A stretch of 64,000 bases of DNA from Sorghum bicolor (taxonomy: Eukaryota; Streptophyta; Magnoliopsida; Poales; Poaceae), in assembly GCF_000003195.3 (NCBI RefSeq), contig NC_012877.2:23207838-23271837 (forward strand), in the 5' to 3' direction. Below are positions 47,566 to 59,453 of this stretch, piece after piece. The notes below the pieces were generated by a model. That model ran no database searches and had not been told where the DNA came from. It was given only the letters and a program-made list of their open reading frames with translations. The position numbers and the translations under genes are program-made. Position 1 is the first letter of the stretch. Each line of letters begins with the position of its first letter.

Positions 47566-48489
47566 TTACATATCTTCCTCAGATTCTCCATTAGAGATGA
47601 TGCCATCACCCTGATCTTCCTCACTAGGAGCTTCTTCATGATTAAAAGGGGCTGGTTGTGGGATAGGATTTATGATATTATTTAAGCGATGGACATCTAA
47701 CTGCAGCTCAGCAATCCTAGTAATCAGCTCTTCCTCTCTCATTTCAGCATGGAACAAGGCTCTAACTCTAGCAGCTTCTCTATTTTCAGCCAAGCGCATA
47801 GCCTCATCTCTCTCTCTAGTCATTTGCATCATGCGGGCTTGTGCTTCATTGCGCTCTCTAACTGCGTTTGCAACTTCATTGCGGCGGGCTTGCAAAGCTG
47901 TATGATAGTTTTGGATTTCAGCTTGGGCATCCATAAAAGCCTTGCAGTGCTTACGCACGCGCTTGCGCAGCTTGCGCTGCCCAACTTGTGCTTGTTGAAG
48001 CGCTAGCATGGCATCTATGTAGGTGTCCTAGCGCACATAGTACAACTTAAGTACTGCTAGCATGGCGCTCATGGCAGGGCTAGAGCTATATCCTAGCAAG
48101 ATTTCTCTCGTCTCTAAGGACTCATTCCCTATCTGGGACACAAATGTGTCACTCACACTCACTCTGGGAAGGGATCCCGCTTGGCCATTCACTAGCTCAT
48201 CACCATGCTCTTGGCAAATCTCTAGCAAAACCTCCAGGGCTGCTACTTGGGCACCCTCCCAAGGAGTTTGGCCATCACAGTCAACTATCCAACCTAGCCA
48301 CTGTGGGTTATTTGGACAAGGGGGAACTGTAATTTGGACATCTACCCAAGGTAAGGCCCCTGCATGCTCAGACTCGGTCCAAGTGTACTTAGGTGGTTCT
48401 TCATATCCAACTGAACTCAGCACCCTCCACAACAAAGTAGGAGTGCCAAACATGTCCAGGAAAGTCTCACTTGCGTGCGGGGCTGCCAT
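47566..48489 (-). pseudogene. Element C ORF0, one nonsense codon
   Basis: Homologue of A's ORF0, starting MAAPHASE at 48489 directly after an acceptor-like TTTCTACAG. About 307 codons with one in-frame TAG at 48028-48030 where A has CAG (after KLYYVR). The stop separates the Trp-rich N-terminal region (153 residues) from the coiled coil and acidic tail. The rest of the frame is intact and highly similar to A. Confidence 0.88.
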
Positions 48490-49421
48490 CTGTAGAAAGA
48501 CCACATTTGAGTACGGGAGATTAATTACAAGGAGAGATGAAGAAATATATTTTCAGAATTTAATACCCAAGTAGTGCATAAAGAATATATGAATGATTCA
48601 TGATGCATGCACGTTCCATACGTCCTTTCCAAACCTAGAAGAAAGTTCTAACGGTATAGTCGGTGGCATACATACGTGCACTCTTTATACGCAACTACAC
48701 GGTCTACACGTTTCGTTGTTAGGGTACCTGCAGAAGATTTCATTTCAGCCCAGCCCCACAATAGTATAAGTGCAGAAATGTAGTTCCAAACATCAGCAAT
48801 CAAGCTAGGTACTCCGATATATATTCCCAAACATATATCGCAGCACACTATCCATTTTGGATACATCCACCTATACATCAAATATGTATACATGGCTGCA
48901 CCTACTACCCACAATTAAGTACCTTCATATATACATGTGTGAAACATGTAAATATTCCAGTAACCACATCTAACACTCCCCTAGACCGACGGTTAGACGG
49001 TCATGCTCTCACAGCTCACACTTACCGTAGCGTAGAGGCATATAGATCCATGCATTACCACTCAAGCAAGTGGCATCCATACAATTTCACGCCGTATGGA
49101 CGACGAAAGAAAACAAACAAGCTTACCATGACGTAGAGGTATGTGATCCATTCATTACCACTTAAGTAAGCGGTATCCATATAATTACACGCCATATGGA
49201 CGACGAAAGGAAAAACTTCCATGTTAGTAATATTAAGCCACCTAGAAGTCCTTATATGGGCATAAAGGGCATGACCACTGGCATGGTATAAGTTATCAAA
49301 ACATTTTTAAAACAGTCCTACATATAGCCTAATTTTGCCAAATTAGCTTGGAAAAACCAAATTCATTTGTTTTTAAATACGTCTATGATGATTAAATGCT
49401 TAATCTTGCTCTAATGCCAGC
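48490..49421 (-). promoter_or_regulatory. Element C leader: PBS (49408-49419) and splice donor
   Basis: Non-coding leader like that of A. PBS on the minus strand TGGCATTAGAGC, two bases from the LTR. Donor-like CTACGG|GTAAGTGTG with its intron G at 49025; the ORF0 acceptor lies 536 nt downstream. Confidence 0.7.
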
Positions 49422-52400
49422 TGTAACAGAACCGTCCAATTTATAAGAATTCAAGTGAATTAGCGACCACGGAGGCAGTCAAGCCAATGGACTTGAACCC
49501 ATATAAACCCGGTAGTCCGACGAAATCTCAAAAGACCTCTATTCAACCAACATACAACCAAGATCGTACATGATCAAGCATCACCATCACAGATTACAAC
49601 ATTCATCACAGAACATAGTTTTACATCACATCAGAGTTTAAAGAGGTTATTACAAACCATAGCGGTAGCGGAAATAAAGTAGTTTTGAAGCAACACCAAC
49701 TCAGTTTATAATACATGCCAGTTCCATGGTCAAGTCCCAGCAAAAGCACAACTGAAGATAAAGGAGGTGATCACGCCCATGATCTATTCATCATCCGCAG
49801 CTAGGTGATGATAGTTAGCGCAATAGCCGTGATAGACGACATCATCTGCAACAGGGGTAAATAAAACCCTGAGTACGAGAATGTACTCAGCTAGACTTAC
49901 CCGTCATAAACCAGAAATAAAGTGACACCAAGGAGTATGCAAGGCTGATCTTTGTGGGCTGGTTTGACTCACCTTTTGCATAAAAGCCTTTGTTATAAGT
50001 AATTCATTTATCAGATTTCAGCAGCAAGTTCATTACTTAGCAACTATCCACTAGATTAGCACCTGCTCTAAGCATACACTTGAGTCTTTAAGCATTACAA
50101 TAATAACCATATCCGGATTATCACATAGCCATCAACATTCTCATCATAACCATTAAGTTTATTTAGTGAGTTCTACGTTGCCGCTGCCCAAGTCAAGTTC
50201 TCACTATCCGGGAGAGACGGCGATTCGTATCGATTCCTATCCAGCTGGAGGGGTATTCCTAACACTCACCCAAGCATACTTCATGATGGCAGCTCGGATC
50301 ACCTTTAGCACAACTCCGGACCAATTCGCGGGTCCGTACGGCGCCGCACCCCCAGGGACCGCCAATCTGCCAGGGTCAGGACTCTAACCTGACACCTCGG
50401 TCTTACGCCATTGACTCCTCGCACATCCTTACTACCAACCGGGGTGCGCACTTTAACCAGATCGGGGTATCCGGCCGGAGTTGCACTCGTAGGCTTCGCG
50501 GTCGGAACGACTTATCCGGCCAACTAAGTGATAGGCATGCGTTCAACATGACACGGGGACGTACAGCGATTCGGTCCTTAAACGACACAGACGGGGATAG
50601 ATTCACACCCAAGACCTCCATGCCTTGTTGCTGCACTATCATCATCCCGCCTGGTCTCAAGTTCATTATTAGCTTATGGTTCATTCCACGATAGCAAATA
50701 TAGCCAACCGTGATCATCATCCACCTAACTCTCGCAGGTGACAGGAAATCACCCGGCTTCTACCGAGCTAAGCATGGCTAAGCATTACTTCGATCCTGGT
50801 CCTACTTTGGTTATGTTTAAGGTGGACAAGGTAGTCATTATGCAGCAAGGGTGTCTTATCAACGCCTACCACTTAATGCAACAATATATAACCATAGTCA
50901 CTTGATAGCTGATCATGATAATAAAATAGTAGGAGGCTTATAATGCTCTGGGGCTTGCCTTCAACGTAGGTAGAGGGACGGTGGTCAGGGCACTCCGGCA
51001 AATCCTCCTCCTCCTCAGCTCCTTGAGGCTGCTCCCCTTGCTGTCCTTCCAGCTCCGGCAACTCGAACTCCAGCACCGTTACTCCCTTGGGTACACCTAT
51101 GTATGCATGACAAGGAGATGAATATGGAGAATGCACATATGATGTATGATGCCAAGATGGGGAGCCAAAGAGACATAAAACAAGGCGTAACATGAGTATA
51201 AACTTCGCAGATTAATTGAATCATGGAATAACAAGTAAGTGCACACTTCTTCTCTGTTAGAGAGACTAAATAGACAAGTTAACGAATTCTAGTTACTCCT
51301 ACTCAGCCACTGGTTTAGTAAACAAACCAACCAGTCATAAGTTTCAGCCATAACTCACGCATCTGTTAACCAAACTAAGCAAGTAAGTACTTTCTAGAAA
51401 GCTTAGCAAATTGTCTACAATTCACTTTTAGACATCCCAGTATGATTCCCAACCGAAATATGCTAAAACATACAAAGTTTACTGGCTGCTCTGGAAATTC
51501 CAGAGAGCAAGCACTTTGCAGCAACTACTTGCAACATGCATAACTTTCAAACTACTCAACTAAATGTCATGAAATTTTGACATGAAGTAGATCAGTAAGT
51601 TAGCTACAAGTTTGTTGTAGACAAGTTTCCCAGAAAACACAATCTTCAAATAGTTCTTAATCAATTGCTATCAGCTGTACAGAAATGCTCTAGGAAAGGC
51701 AAAAATAGCTAAAATAATATTTTGCACATATTAAGAATGTATCAAAGGAACAACCCAATTGCACCAGTAGATAGATCATATCTAAGAAACACCAGAAAAC
51801 ATCATGGCAAGGTCTAAAACTATTTCTATCATCACCTTTTCCATTTATTTAATTATTAAGGTGATTTAATGAACATATACTCCAAGTGTTCCCAAAATCC
51901 TAAGAAAATTACAGCAAGCTACTTATGCTAACATAAGATCACTGTAAAATTTTCAGAACATTTGCACATACATATTGTGAGATACAAAAATAACAAGCTA
52001 ACAAAGGCATGCAAGGCATAAATGTAAAACCCTATCAAAAAGTGTCACACCACAGATTTCAGATTTTTCCTTGCTTTGTCTACTCATAAGTACAACACTC
52101 AACAAGTTTCACCTCAAAAGGGGCTATAACCTATTTATTAAAAATATCATAAGAAGCTCCTATTAAAGCAAGAATTATTTTTAACTTCTTAACCAGGCTT
52201 CCAAAAATACTGAAAAATTTATCAGAGCCTATTCATAACATAAGTAACAACGCTCTAAATTTGCAAGGCCAGCAGATCAACAGATCTCAAGATATAACTA
52301 CCCACTCAAAATCCAAGATTAATTTATATCTTTTTATTTCTGCAAAAACATGGCATGTTTCATATTTTTATTAAAAACTAGACTTATGCTGGAACCTAGC

Positions 52401-53932
52401 AAAATTGTAATCACCACATTTGGATCTCTAAAACTCCAGATATGAATTTTACAAAAACAGCACAGGATCTGTAACAACAGTGACCCAAAGGGAGTGAACC
52501 GAGAGACTGACATCCGGGACCCACGCGTCAGTGAGACGGGGACAGGGGAGATGCTCGTCGCCGGCGAAGCTCGACGACGACGAGGTCTCGACCGGATCTA
52601 AGGGCATCTACGTGTCCCTCTCATCAAGGCGACTCTGTTGACCTACTTTACGCGCGGTCTACTGGACTCTAGGGTGCTCGCCGTCGGGAATGGCGGAGCG
52701 GCGGCGCTGCGTGGCGATACGCCGGCGGATCCAGGCAATGGCGACGCAATAGAGGTTGCGGACGAGCAAGAGCAGCTCAAGGCAAAGCTATAGGAAGAAG
52801 AATCACGGCCAGAGGTGAACCAGAGAGGTCTGGCCACGTTGCCGGTGATCCCTGTGAACTCCGGCGAGGTGAAGCTCGCGACGGAGATGACAATGTGACC
52901 TCACCGGTGCTCGGCTAAAGGAATGGAGTGGACATCGAGGTAGAGGACGTCGAGGCGGAGCTCTGGGCGGGCTGGCTTGGCCGGAGATGCGGTGAAACGG
53001 CCGGAAGAGCTCCCCAAAGCGCGGCGGAGCTCCCTGAGGCGACGGCGGAGCGGAATGGGAGGCACTGAGCGAGTGGAGAGCGCGTCTGAGGCGTCCACTC
53101 GGTGCGTGGTGACTTGGAGACGCCGTGGGAGCTGACAGGCGGGGTCGTCGACGGCGTACAACCGATACCTGGCCGGACACGCGGCGGCGGACGGTTTCTG
53201 ACGAAACTGAATCACGCGATTCAGTCGTCGCCAACAGTGACTGAAACCCGAACTTTGTCAACGTTTTACTCACAGCTCGATTGATGGTTTTGGCTAGGAT
53301 TTGATCCTCTAGACAGAGCTACACGATCTCTACAACTTTGATTACAAGATCAAAGTCTAACTCGGTCTGGATTTCAAACTACAAGGCTCCCAATCACCCT
53401 TGGTCGAAACTACGTGATCCAACACTTAGCCAAATTCGGCTAAGTATGAAATCAGCCCTGATTTTTGGCTTGTGAGCAATTTTTGGATGTGTTCTATGCT
53501 TTTTCATAAAAAGTCATTAACATAACTTTTGTAGCTTATGAAATTCTCTACAACTTTGTTTCAGGTGTCAAAGACATCCAAGGTCTCTAACACCAGTTTC
53601 ATAAAACATCTTTTAAAGGAGGTCTAATGGGTCAATTATGCCATTCTAGGTTTAACCCTAACCTAGGGGCATTTTTGGCCAAAACCCTCCACATGAACTT
53701 TGTTCCAAATGATATTCTAAACATGATTGAAGTATTTTGGAAGACAATGTACACTTGTTTGCATTGGTTACCCCTTATAGTCACTCAATTCAAGTCACAC
53801 AAGCAATTCAATCATACATGGTATACATAAGATGACATGTGATCATGATAGATGCTTATGAATGAGTATGATGATGCTTGTGTTGATGCAATGCTCATGG
53901 TTAACATGCAAGCTAACACTAGGAGTGTTACA
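49422..53932 (-). repeat. Element C 5' LTR (type 1, complete)
   Basis: 4511 bp, TGTAACAG to TGTTACA. The only complete, uninterrupted type-1 LTR here. It has the hairpin (49869-49890), acidic frame (50924-51096), GC-rich block (about 52500-53280) and the unoccupied GTATA site (53820-53824) that is filled in A and in C's other LTR. The GC-rich block is visibly more diverged from A's than the rest of the LTR. Confidence 0.93.
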
Positions 53933-54408
53933 GTTTCCCTCCTCTGGTTGCGGTTGCGTCGTTTTCTGACCTGCTTAGAGTCTTCAATGATATAGTTAGG
54001 GTCAATAAAATAGCAGCGTACCTTCTCTAAGGGGAAGTGCATATGAACTTCTCCAGCTCCAATGTAGATGATTGCTTTAACGGTGCTGAGGAACGGTCTT
54101 CCAAGGATGATGGGTGGATCGTACTCGTCTTCTCCCATGTCAATAACCTGAAAGTCTGTGTAGACAAAGTGATCGTCTATTTTGACAGGGACATCAGTTA
54201 CTATTCCTTTAACCTCTCGAAATGTCTGATCTGCCATTTGAAGCTGAATGTATGTTGGTTGTAAAGGCATGGTTCCGAACAAGAGCCGATAGGTGACTGC
54301 GGCCATTATGTTGACGCCCGATCCGGTGTCGCAAGTCGTCTTGTAGAAGTTGTATCCATTTATGGAGCAATAGATGCTTGGCATTCCTAGGTCATCCTTC
54401 TTGGTCAA
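53933..54408 (-). pseudogene. Element E second retropepsin-like domain (PR2)
   Basis: Frame from MTKKDDLGM (54408): catalytic-type CDTGSGVNIMA, then MADQTF, a region of VPVKIDDHFVYTDFQVID and the second hallmark PPIILGRPFL, i.e. the DTG and ILG motifs of an aspartic protease fold. A short basic stretch (RKRRNRNQRR) follows and the C insertion cuts the gene; the tail is at 16899-17090. Between PR1 and PR2 an in-frame stop near 54432 separates the frames. Retropepsins normally cleave Gag-Pol; with no Pol the role is unclear. Confidence 0.8.
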
Positions 54409-54432
54409 AAATGGTGACTTAAGTTGATGATC

Positions 54433-55248
54433 TTAGCCTCCATGAACTGCAGTGACCATCTTAGCCAACTCGGTCCATACTTGCTTGTTCCTGTTCCTTC
54501 TGTTGGTTCTCTTCCTTGATTCACGTCTGGATTGATCTGGGATTTGTGTAGTCTTGTTCTTGAACGAAAACGTCTCCTTCCTCCCTTTGACGTAGAAACT
54601 CATCTTGGCAGCACTAGCATAGATGACAGCTCCCGAGGTATTTAAGAATGGCCTCCCTAAGATGATGGGTGCCCTCTCATCATTACCGGTCTCTATCACC
54701 ACGAAGTCTGCTGGGGCATATAAGGTACCAACTCAGACACAAAGGTTCTTTAATATTCCTTTTAGAAAACGTATCGTCAGATCTGCAAACTGCAGGCACA
54801 TGGTTGTTTCTGATAAAGGGTATGTAAAGAATTTTTCATAGAGTACCCTGGGTATAATGTTGACACTAGAGCGAAAGTCGCAGAGTGCTTCTAGGACGTC
54901 CACCATTCCGATGGAGATCGGGATGACGGAGCGTCCTGGATCGCCTCTCTTGACCAGCAGAAGGTAAGTAGTAAATTCAATGACGGGGTTACTCCAATTA
55001 CCTGCATCAAACATGTCTACAAGATTTGCAGATTTTAATCCTTCCGGTTGTGATGGTATACCGGGGTTAGTAGTAGGAACAACAACAGCTATTTGATTTA
55101 ACTGAGATTCAATCATTTTATTAAAGCTAATTTGATTCTTGATGGCAGTAGAGAAATTATCCATTCTATTATTTATATTTTCTAGCAATTTATCATTAGA
55201 TGCCAATTTCTTAGATAGGTTATCCATTAGCTTTCCTTGATTAGACAC
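54433..55248 (-). pseudogene. Element E first retropepsin-like domain (PR1), one nonsense codon
   Basis: An Asn/Gln-rich N-terminal part (LMDNLSKKLASND, QLNQIAV) as in Athila gag-protease linkers leads to ALCDFRSSVNIIP (active-site position; F has DFGSS), LQFADLTIRFLKG and, after an in-frame TGA near 54734, VIETGNDERAPIILGRPFL. F has CGA (Arg) at the TGA position. The domain has the same D-x-G / ILGRPFL layout as PR2 but a different sequence, so the element carries two distinct tandem protease-like domains. Confidence 0.78.
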
Positions 55249-55326
55249 TAACTCTCTCTGAGGTGGAAAATTATTGTTATTGTTGTAAGAATTATTACCT
55301 TGATAATTACCTGTGTAGTTAGGCCT

Positions 55327-55749
55327 TTATTGATTCCAACCTTGATTTTGCTGAGGACGGTTGTAGTAGTAGATGTTGTTGTTATTGTTGATGTAGTTCA
55401 CATCCTCAAGCATCTCAGGGCAGTGATTGCCTGAGTGTCCAGTATCTCCACATTCCTCACAAGTCATGTCAGAGTCGTAGATGTGCATAACTTCTTTCTT
55501 ATCTCTAGCTCTATCATCGAGCTTCTTCATGAGCAAGTCTAGCTTTGCAGACAGCATGTCTACCTCCTTGAGCTGATGCATACCTCCACCTCTCTTGCGT
55601 GTCTGGGTCCTTTCTTCATTCCAGCTTTGGTTAGATGCCATCGTCTCCACAAGAGCTGTGGCTTGTGGTATGGTAAGTGATAGGAATGCTCCTCCAGCTG
55701 CAGCATCCATGGTCTCTCGGGCACTGTTGCCGAGCCCATGATAAAACAT
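55327..55749 (-). pseudogene. gag: Element E gag C-terminal part with zinc knuckle
   Basis: MFYHGLGNSARETMDAAAGG is the end of an Athila-type gag core, followed by a Lys/Asp-rich helical stretch (KLDLLMKKLDDRARDKKE) and CEECGDTGHSGNHC, a CCHC zinc knuckle. An Asn/Tyr-rich linker leads to a stop near 55327 where F has Gln. The start is an internal Met; the true frame comes from the gag N-terminus upstream. Confidence 0.8.
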
Positions 55750-55982
55750 CTACATTAGTAGCCAACTCTCCATTCCATGATGGGGACATTCTAGGATGTA
55801 ATCTTGCAAGCGCTCCCATGCTTCTGGAACAGATTCATCATGTTGTTGCTGAAAACTTGTCATCTTCCCACGAAGAGCATTGGTCTTGCCCATGGGAAAG
55901 AACTTAGCCAGAAAGTTTGTAGAGCAGAGTGCCCACGTAGTATTCTTCTCCTTTGTAGCGTAGAACCACTGCTTCGCTCTTC

Positions 55983-56397
55983 CTAACAGTGAGAATGGAA
56001 AGAGGCAAAGTAGTATAGCATCTCTGGGGACTCATGATATGGTGAATGTGTTGCAAATCTCCAGGAAGTGTTGGAGATGAGCACTAGCATCTTCGTGTGC
56101 CTTCCCACATAACTGGTTGGATTGCACCATGTTGATAAGTCCAGGCTTGAGCTCAAAGTTGCCATCAATCTCTGCAGCAGGTCCAGTGTGGATGTTGTCC
56201 GTAGTGGGAGCTGAGAACTCACGGATTGATTTGTTCGCCATGGCTTCGAACTCTGAAGACAAGTTCCGGTGATCTTCTTGATTTGATGAAGCTTCTTGCT
56301 GTAGTGTTGATGATCTCTTCTTGAGCTTGGCTCTTGTTTTTCTAAATAATGCTTTGGGATTATCAACAAATTTTCCTAGAAGATGTCTTCTATTCAT
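55983..56397 (-). pseudogene. gag: Element E gag N-terminal part, frameshifted
   Basis: Starts MNRRHLLGKF (56397). The segment ANKSIREFSAPTTDNI, then GNFELKPGLINMV and CGKAHEDASAHLQHFLEIC, is characteristic of Athila gag. The frame stops at 56032 while an overlapping frame continues to 55983, and 55750-55982 holds several stops, so the core is broken by at least one frameshift. Confidence 0.8.
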
Positions 56398-56530
56398 ACA
56401 TTCCCCTTCATAAGATAAAATAAGAAAATATCAGGGTAAAACTATATGAGAGAATTGATAAGCTCAATCATATTAGTGATGCGAATGATAACACAAAATC
56501 CTATATCCAATGTTGATTAGTAATCAACCT

Positions 56531-56548
56531 TCCCCGGCAAAGGCGCCA
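56531..56548 (-). promoter_or_regulatory. Element E PBS, tRNA-Asp type
   Basis: Minus strand TGGCGCCTTTGCCGGGGA, one base different from D's and F's PBS, eight bases from the LTR at 56557. Confidence 0.88.
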
Positions 56549-56556
56549 AAAATGCT

Positions 56557-58209
56557 TGTTGGGTATTCTTAACATCACTACCAAAAGTAGACAGTTTTCT
56601 AATTCTGATAACGGTGCCAAAAATGCCAAACCTATCCCTCACACCACTTAAGCCAAGTTGTCATCCCTAGCATGATATGAGAGACGCGGTATTGAAATAT
56701 GCAATTGCTCTTATAAATAAATAATGAATGGGATCTACAAGCGCACAGATTAATACCGATGTAGCATTTTAACCAGGAAGTATTCCAGATATCGTTATTT
56801 ATATTTTTACCACTGGGAAGGGATTAGCAACCATCAATATTGATTATAGAATAGAATATGAGATTGAGTATCTATCATTGCATGTATAATTGAGAACATT
56901 TATCTAACTCTTTCATAGAGGGGTAAGTGTCACATAAAGGATATAAAGTAATGAATGGTGACAAAGATAATTAATCTGATCAGCATAACTTAGCCACATA
57001 ATAAATATGATAAGCACCTCAATTAGATATTCTAGCAAGTCATTAGCATGGTATTAGAACGAACTACAAGAATATTTCCTAAGTTATTCTCAACTATATA
57101 GTCTAGCATTATCATAGTTAGTGCAAGCATACTTAGCAATCATTGTGAGACAAGACTACGCCCATGTATAGTGATATTAGCAAGGAATATGAGAAACATA
57201 GCAATCACTACCCTGTAATAATGTTGCTCTGCCAGCCCAATACACGAGAGGGGGACTATATAAGAATCAATGAAGTTGTCACTATCACGAACTACCCCAC
57301 AATCTCGCATATTTGGTACAATCGCAGATAAATATGGTATAAGCACCACGCCTACACAATATCTATCCTTTACCCATGGATCCGATGGATAAACGCTATA
57401 CGATCCTAAACATTTATATAGATCCAATCTAACTAAGCCAAGTATATAACTATGATAGACTAAGAACAATATAATCTTGAATATAAACAAGTAGAGCAAA
57501 GTCATAGGCAATATATTGAAGTAGAACAAAGTCATATTCATAATATTGAAGAACAAAGATGAACAATTAGAAGAACAATTAGAGAATTACCAAGAATCCT
57601 CTTGACAGATCCAGAAACCAATCGAAGATTGACTCCTTCTAGTTCTAATCCTATGTAGCTATGCTAATCTAGATGTCTAATTGATGTGGTGGCTCTAGGC
57701 TTGATCAGAGGCTTCTTCTCCCTTGAGGAATAATGAATTAGGGTTGAGTGGCTCTCTCCTCTAGGGGCTAGGGGGTCTGGTTTTATAGTCCCTCCAACTG
57801 AATATGGGCCGTCAGATCAAACCGACATTGATCGAACAGTTATCCTTGATCCTTTAGGTCGGTGGAGATTGATCCCGAAAGAGAGTCCTGTTTGGACTCC
57901 AGGATGGGGCGGGCGCCCTGGTCTCCTAGGCGGGCGCCTAGGGCTAGGCCCCATTTGACCTCCGCTTCCTTCTCGTGGCTTCTAGAGTCTTCTAGATGTA
58001 AGATAATTGCGCAGCACGTTGATATCTCTATGTAATCCCGACGTGTGGGCCTTTCTTCTATATTTACTGATAACCCCCTACAGAAATAGACAAACACCAA
58101 AACTCGTGGAATTCTGTCAGATAAAACCCTAAGTCTGGATGTTGATTTCGTTTGGATCCTTTTCTTTGTTTATTTGATAATTAAATTTGATACTTAAGGA
58201 CCGTCAACA
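56557..58209 (-). repeat. Element E 5' LTR
   Basis: 1653 bp from TGTTGGGTA to CCGTCAACA (sense U3 start TGTTGACGGTCC, shared with D and F). A TATA box on the minus strand lies at 57781-57787. U3 is close to D's and F's; the U5 side (56557-57700) is unrelated by eye to D's, so LTR halves have been exchanged or diverged strongly. No gene seen inside; the open stretch at 57140-57556 shows no recognisable protein. Confidence 0.85.
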
Positions 58210-59453
58210 CTATAGTATTTATACACACACAGATAAATCCGCAAGCGCATGGATACCGTTGTAGCTTTTACCCGGTTAAAGGTTTTATCGTATCCACAGG
58301 GAAACGGGAGAACTGGTCTACGCTCTAACTTAACCTAGATAGATAGGTAGGAAATATGGTAGAATTGAATAAGAACAATATTAAAGTTAAGGTAACAATG
58401 GGTGATAATATGGGAATAGAGAGTAGAGCAATCTAGTATATGGGCGATGGTAGGAGAATAGAGAGGATAACTATGGTTTCTCTACTTCAAAGGGGTATGT
58501 CTATGTCTGGGACAAACCACATGATAAGAATACACCACAAAGGATGCTTATCCACAGGCTGATAAACCCTACCAGTCCTGCTAACGGGACGTGGACTACA
58601 GAGGACCAACATAGCTGTCACCTACGTGACCTACCACACGATCCGGCTAGACAGGGGATATCCACAAGTAATCTAGGTCTAAGCACCACGCTTACACCTA
58701 TACTACAACTCTAACCTATAGGGTCCTATAGATTAAAAGTACTCAAAAGAGTTGTGAACCAGAATACACATGGATAGTAATTGCATAGTGAGATAGAAGT
58801 AGATTACCAGAGTCATCCCATGAGCAAACTTGATTAGAGCTTTATCATGGCGAAGTACAACCGGAGGAAGAACCAACAGGCCGGCCTCTCATCCAATCCT
58901 CCCTCGCTCTCCATCTCGCTAGTATCTAGATCTACTCTAGTTTAGAGAAGAGAGGGGAGCTCTCATCTCCAAACCCTAGCTTTTGCTCTGTCTATGAATA
59001 ATGAATAGGGATGCCTCCTCCAGGGGCCAGGGGCCCAGCTTATATAGCCCCCTCAAATGAACGTGGGTCGTAGGATCAAACCGACCTTAATCGCACGATT
59101 TTCCTTGATCCTCAAAGGCGGTGGAGCATAATCCTCGAGACAGAGTCTGATTGGCTCCTGTAGCAGGGCGGGCGCCCAAAGGGGGAGGGCGGGTGCCCTG
59201 CCCTCGGGCTCGCTCGGCCTCCTGTTCGTTCCCGTGGCTTCTGGAGTCTTCTAAATGATAAAAAATTGGCGCACACGTTAATATCTCTATGTAAACCCGA
59301 TGTGTGGGCCTTTCGTTCATATTTCCTGATAACCCCCTACAGAAATAGACAAACACCAAAACTCATGGAATTTTGTCAGATAAAACCCTAAGTCTGGGTG
59401 TTGGTTGCATTTGGATCCTTTTATTTGTTTATTTGACAATTAAATATGGTACT
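58210..59453 (-). repeat. LTR fragment G (Athila-like), target of E and F
   Basis: Reverse-oriented relative of the D/F LTR, about 1.24 kb. It lacks its sense 3' end (about 75 bp, cut at E) and its first 14 or so bases (cut at F: it stops at ATATGGTACT where TAAGGACCGTCAACA would follow). TATA-like TATATAAG on the minus strand at 59039-59046. Both edges fall exactly at LTR ends of E and F, so G is an older element into which both inserted. Confidence 0.82.

Larger units (their letters stand above)
17091..53932 (-). mobile_element. Element C: type-1 chromovirus enlarged by nested B and D
   Basis: Starts TGTAACAG and ends TGTTACA, with flanks ATTTC (17086-17090) and GTTTC (53933-53937), a TSD with one mismatch. 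Joining the flanks reproduces the uninterrupted order seen in element F near 63585-63600, so the whole 36.8 kb is one insertion in E. Own parts: 5' LTR 49422-53932, leader 48490-49421, ORF0 47566-48489, gag 46125-47161, pol 30676-34131, 3' LTR 17091-19851 plus 30654-30765. The rest is element B in the 3' LTR and element D in the protease region. Confidence 0.9.
53933..58209 (-). mobile_element. Element E, 5' part: LTR, PBS, gag and protease-like ORFs
   Basis: Non-autonomous Athila-like element on the minus strand, continued at 15765-17090. Order from its 5' end: LTR 56557-58209, PBS, gag N-terminus, gag C-terminus with knuckle, two retropepsin-like domains. No RT, RNase H or integrase follows: after the second protease comes a short basic/acidic tail and the 3' non-coding region. 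CTATA (58210-58214) right of the LTR is the expected TSD; the partner lies outside the window. Confidence 0.88.

Noticed and set aside
57140..57556. A hydrophobic 138-residue minus-strand frame resembling a membrane protein.
   Set aside because: Lies inside E's LTR in AT-rich sequence, where Phe/Leu/Ile-rich frames arise by composition.
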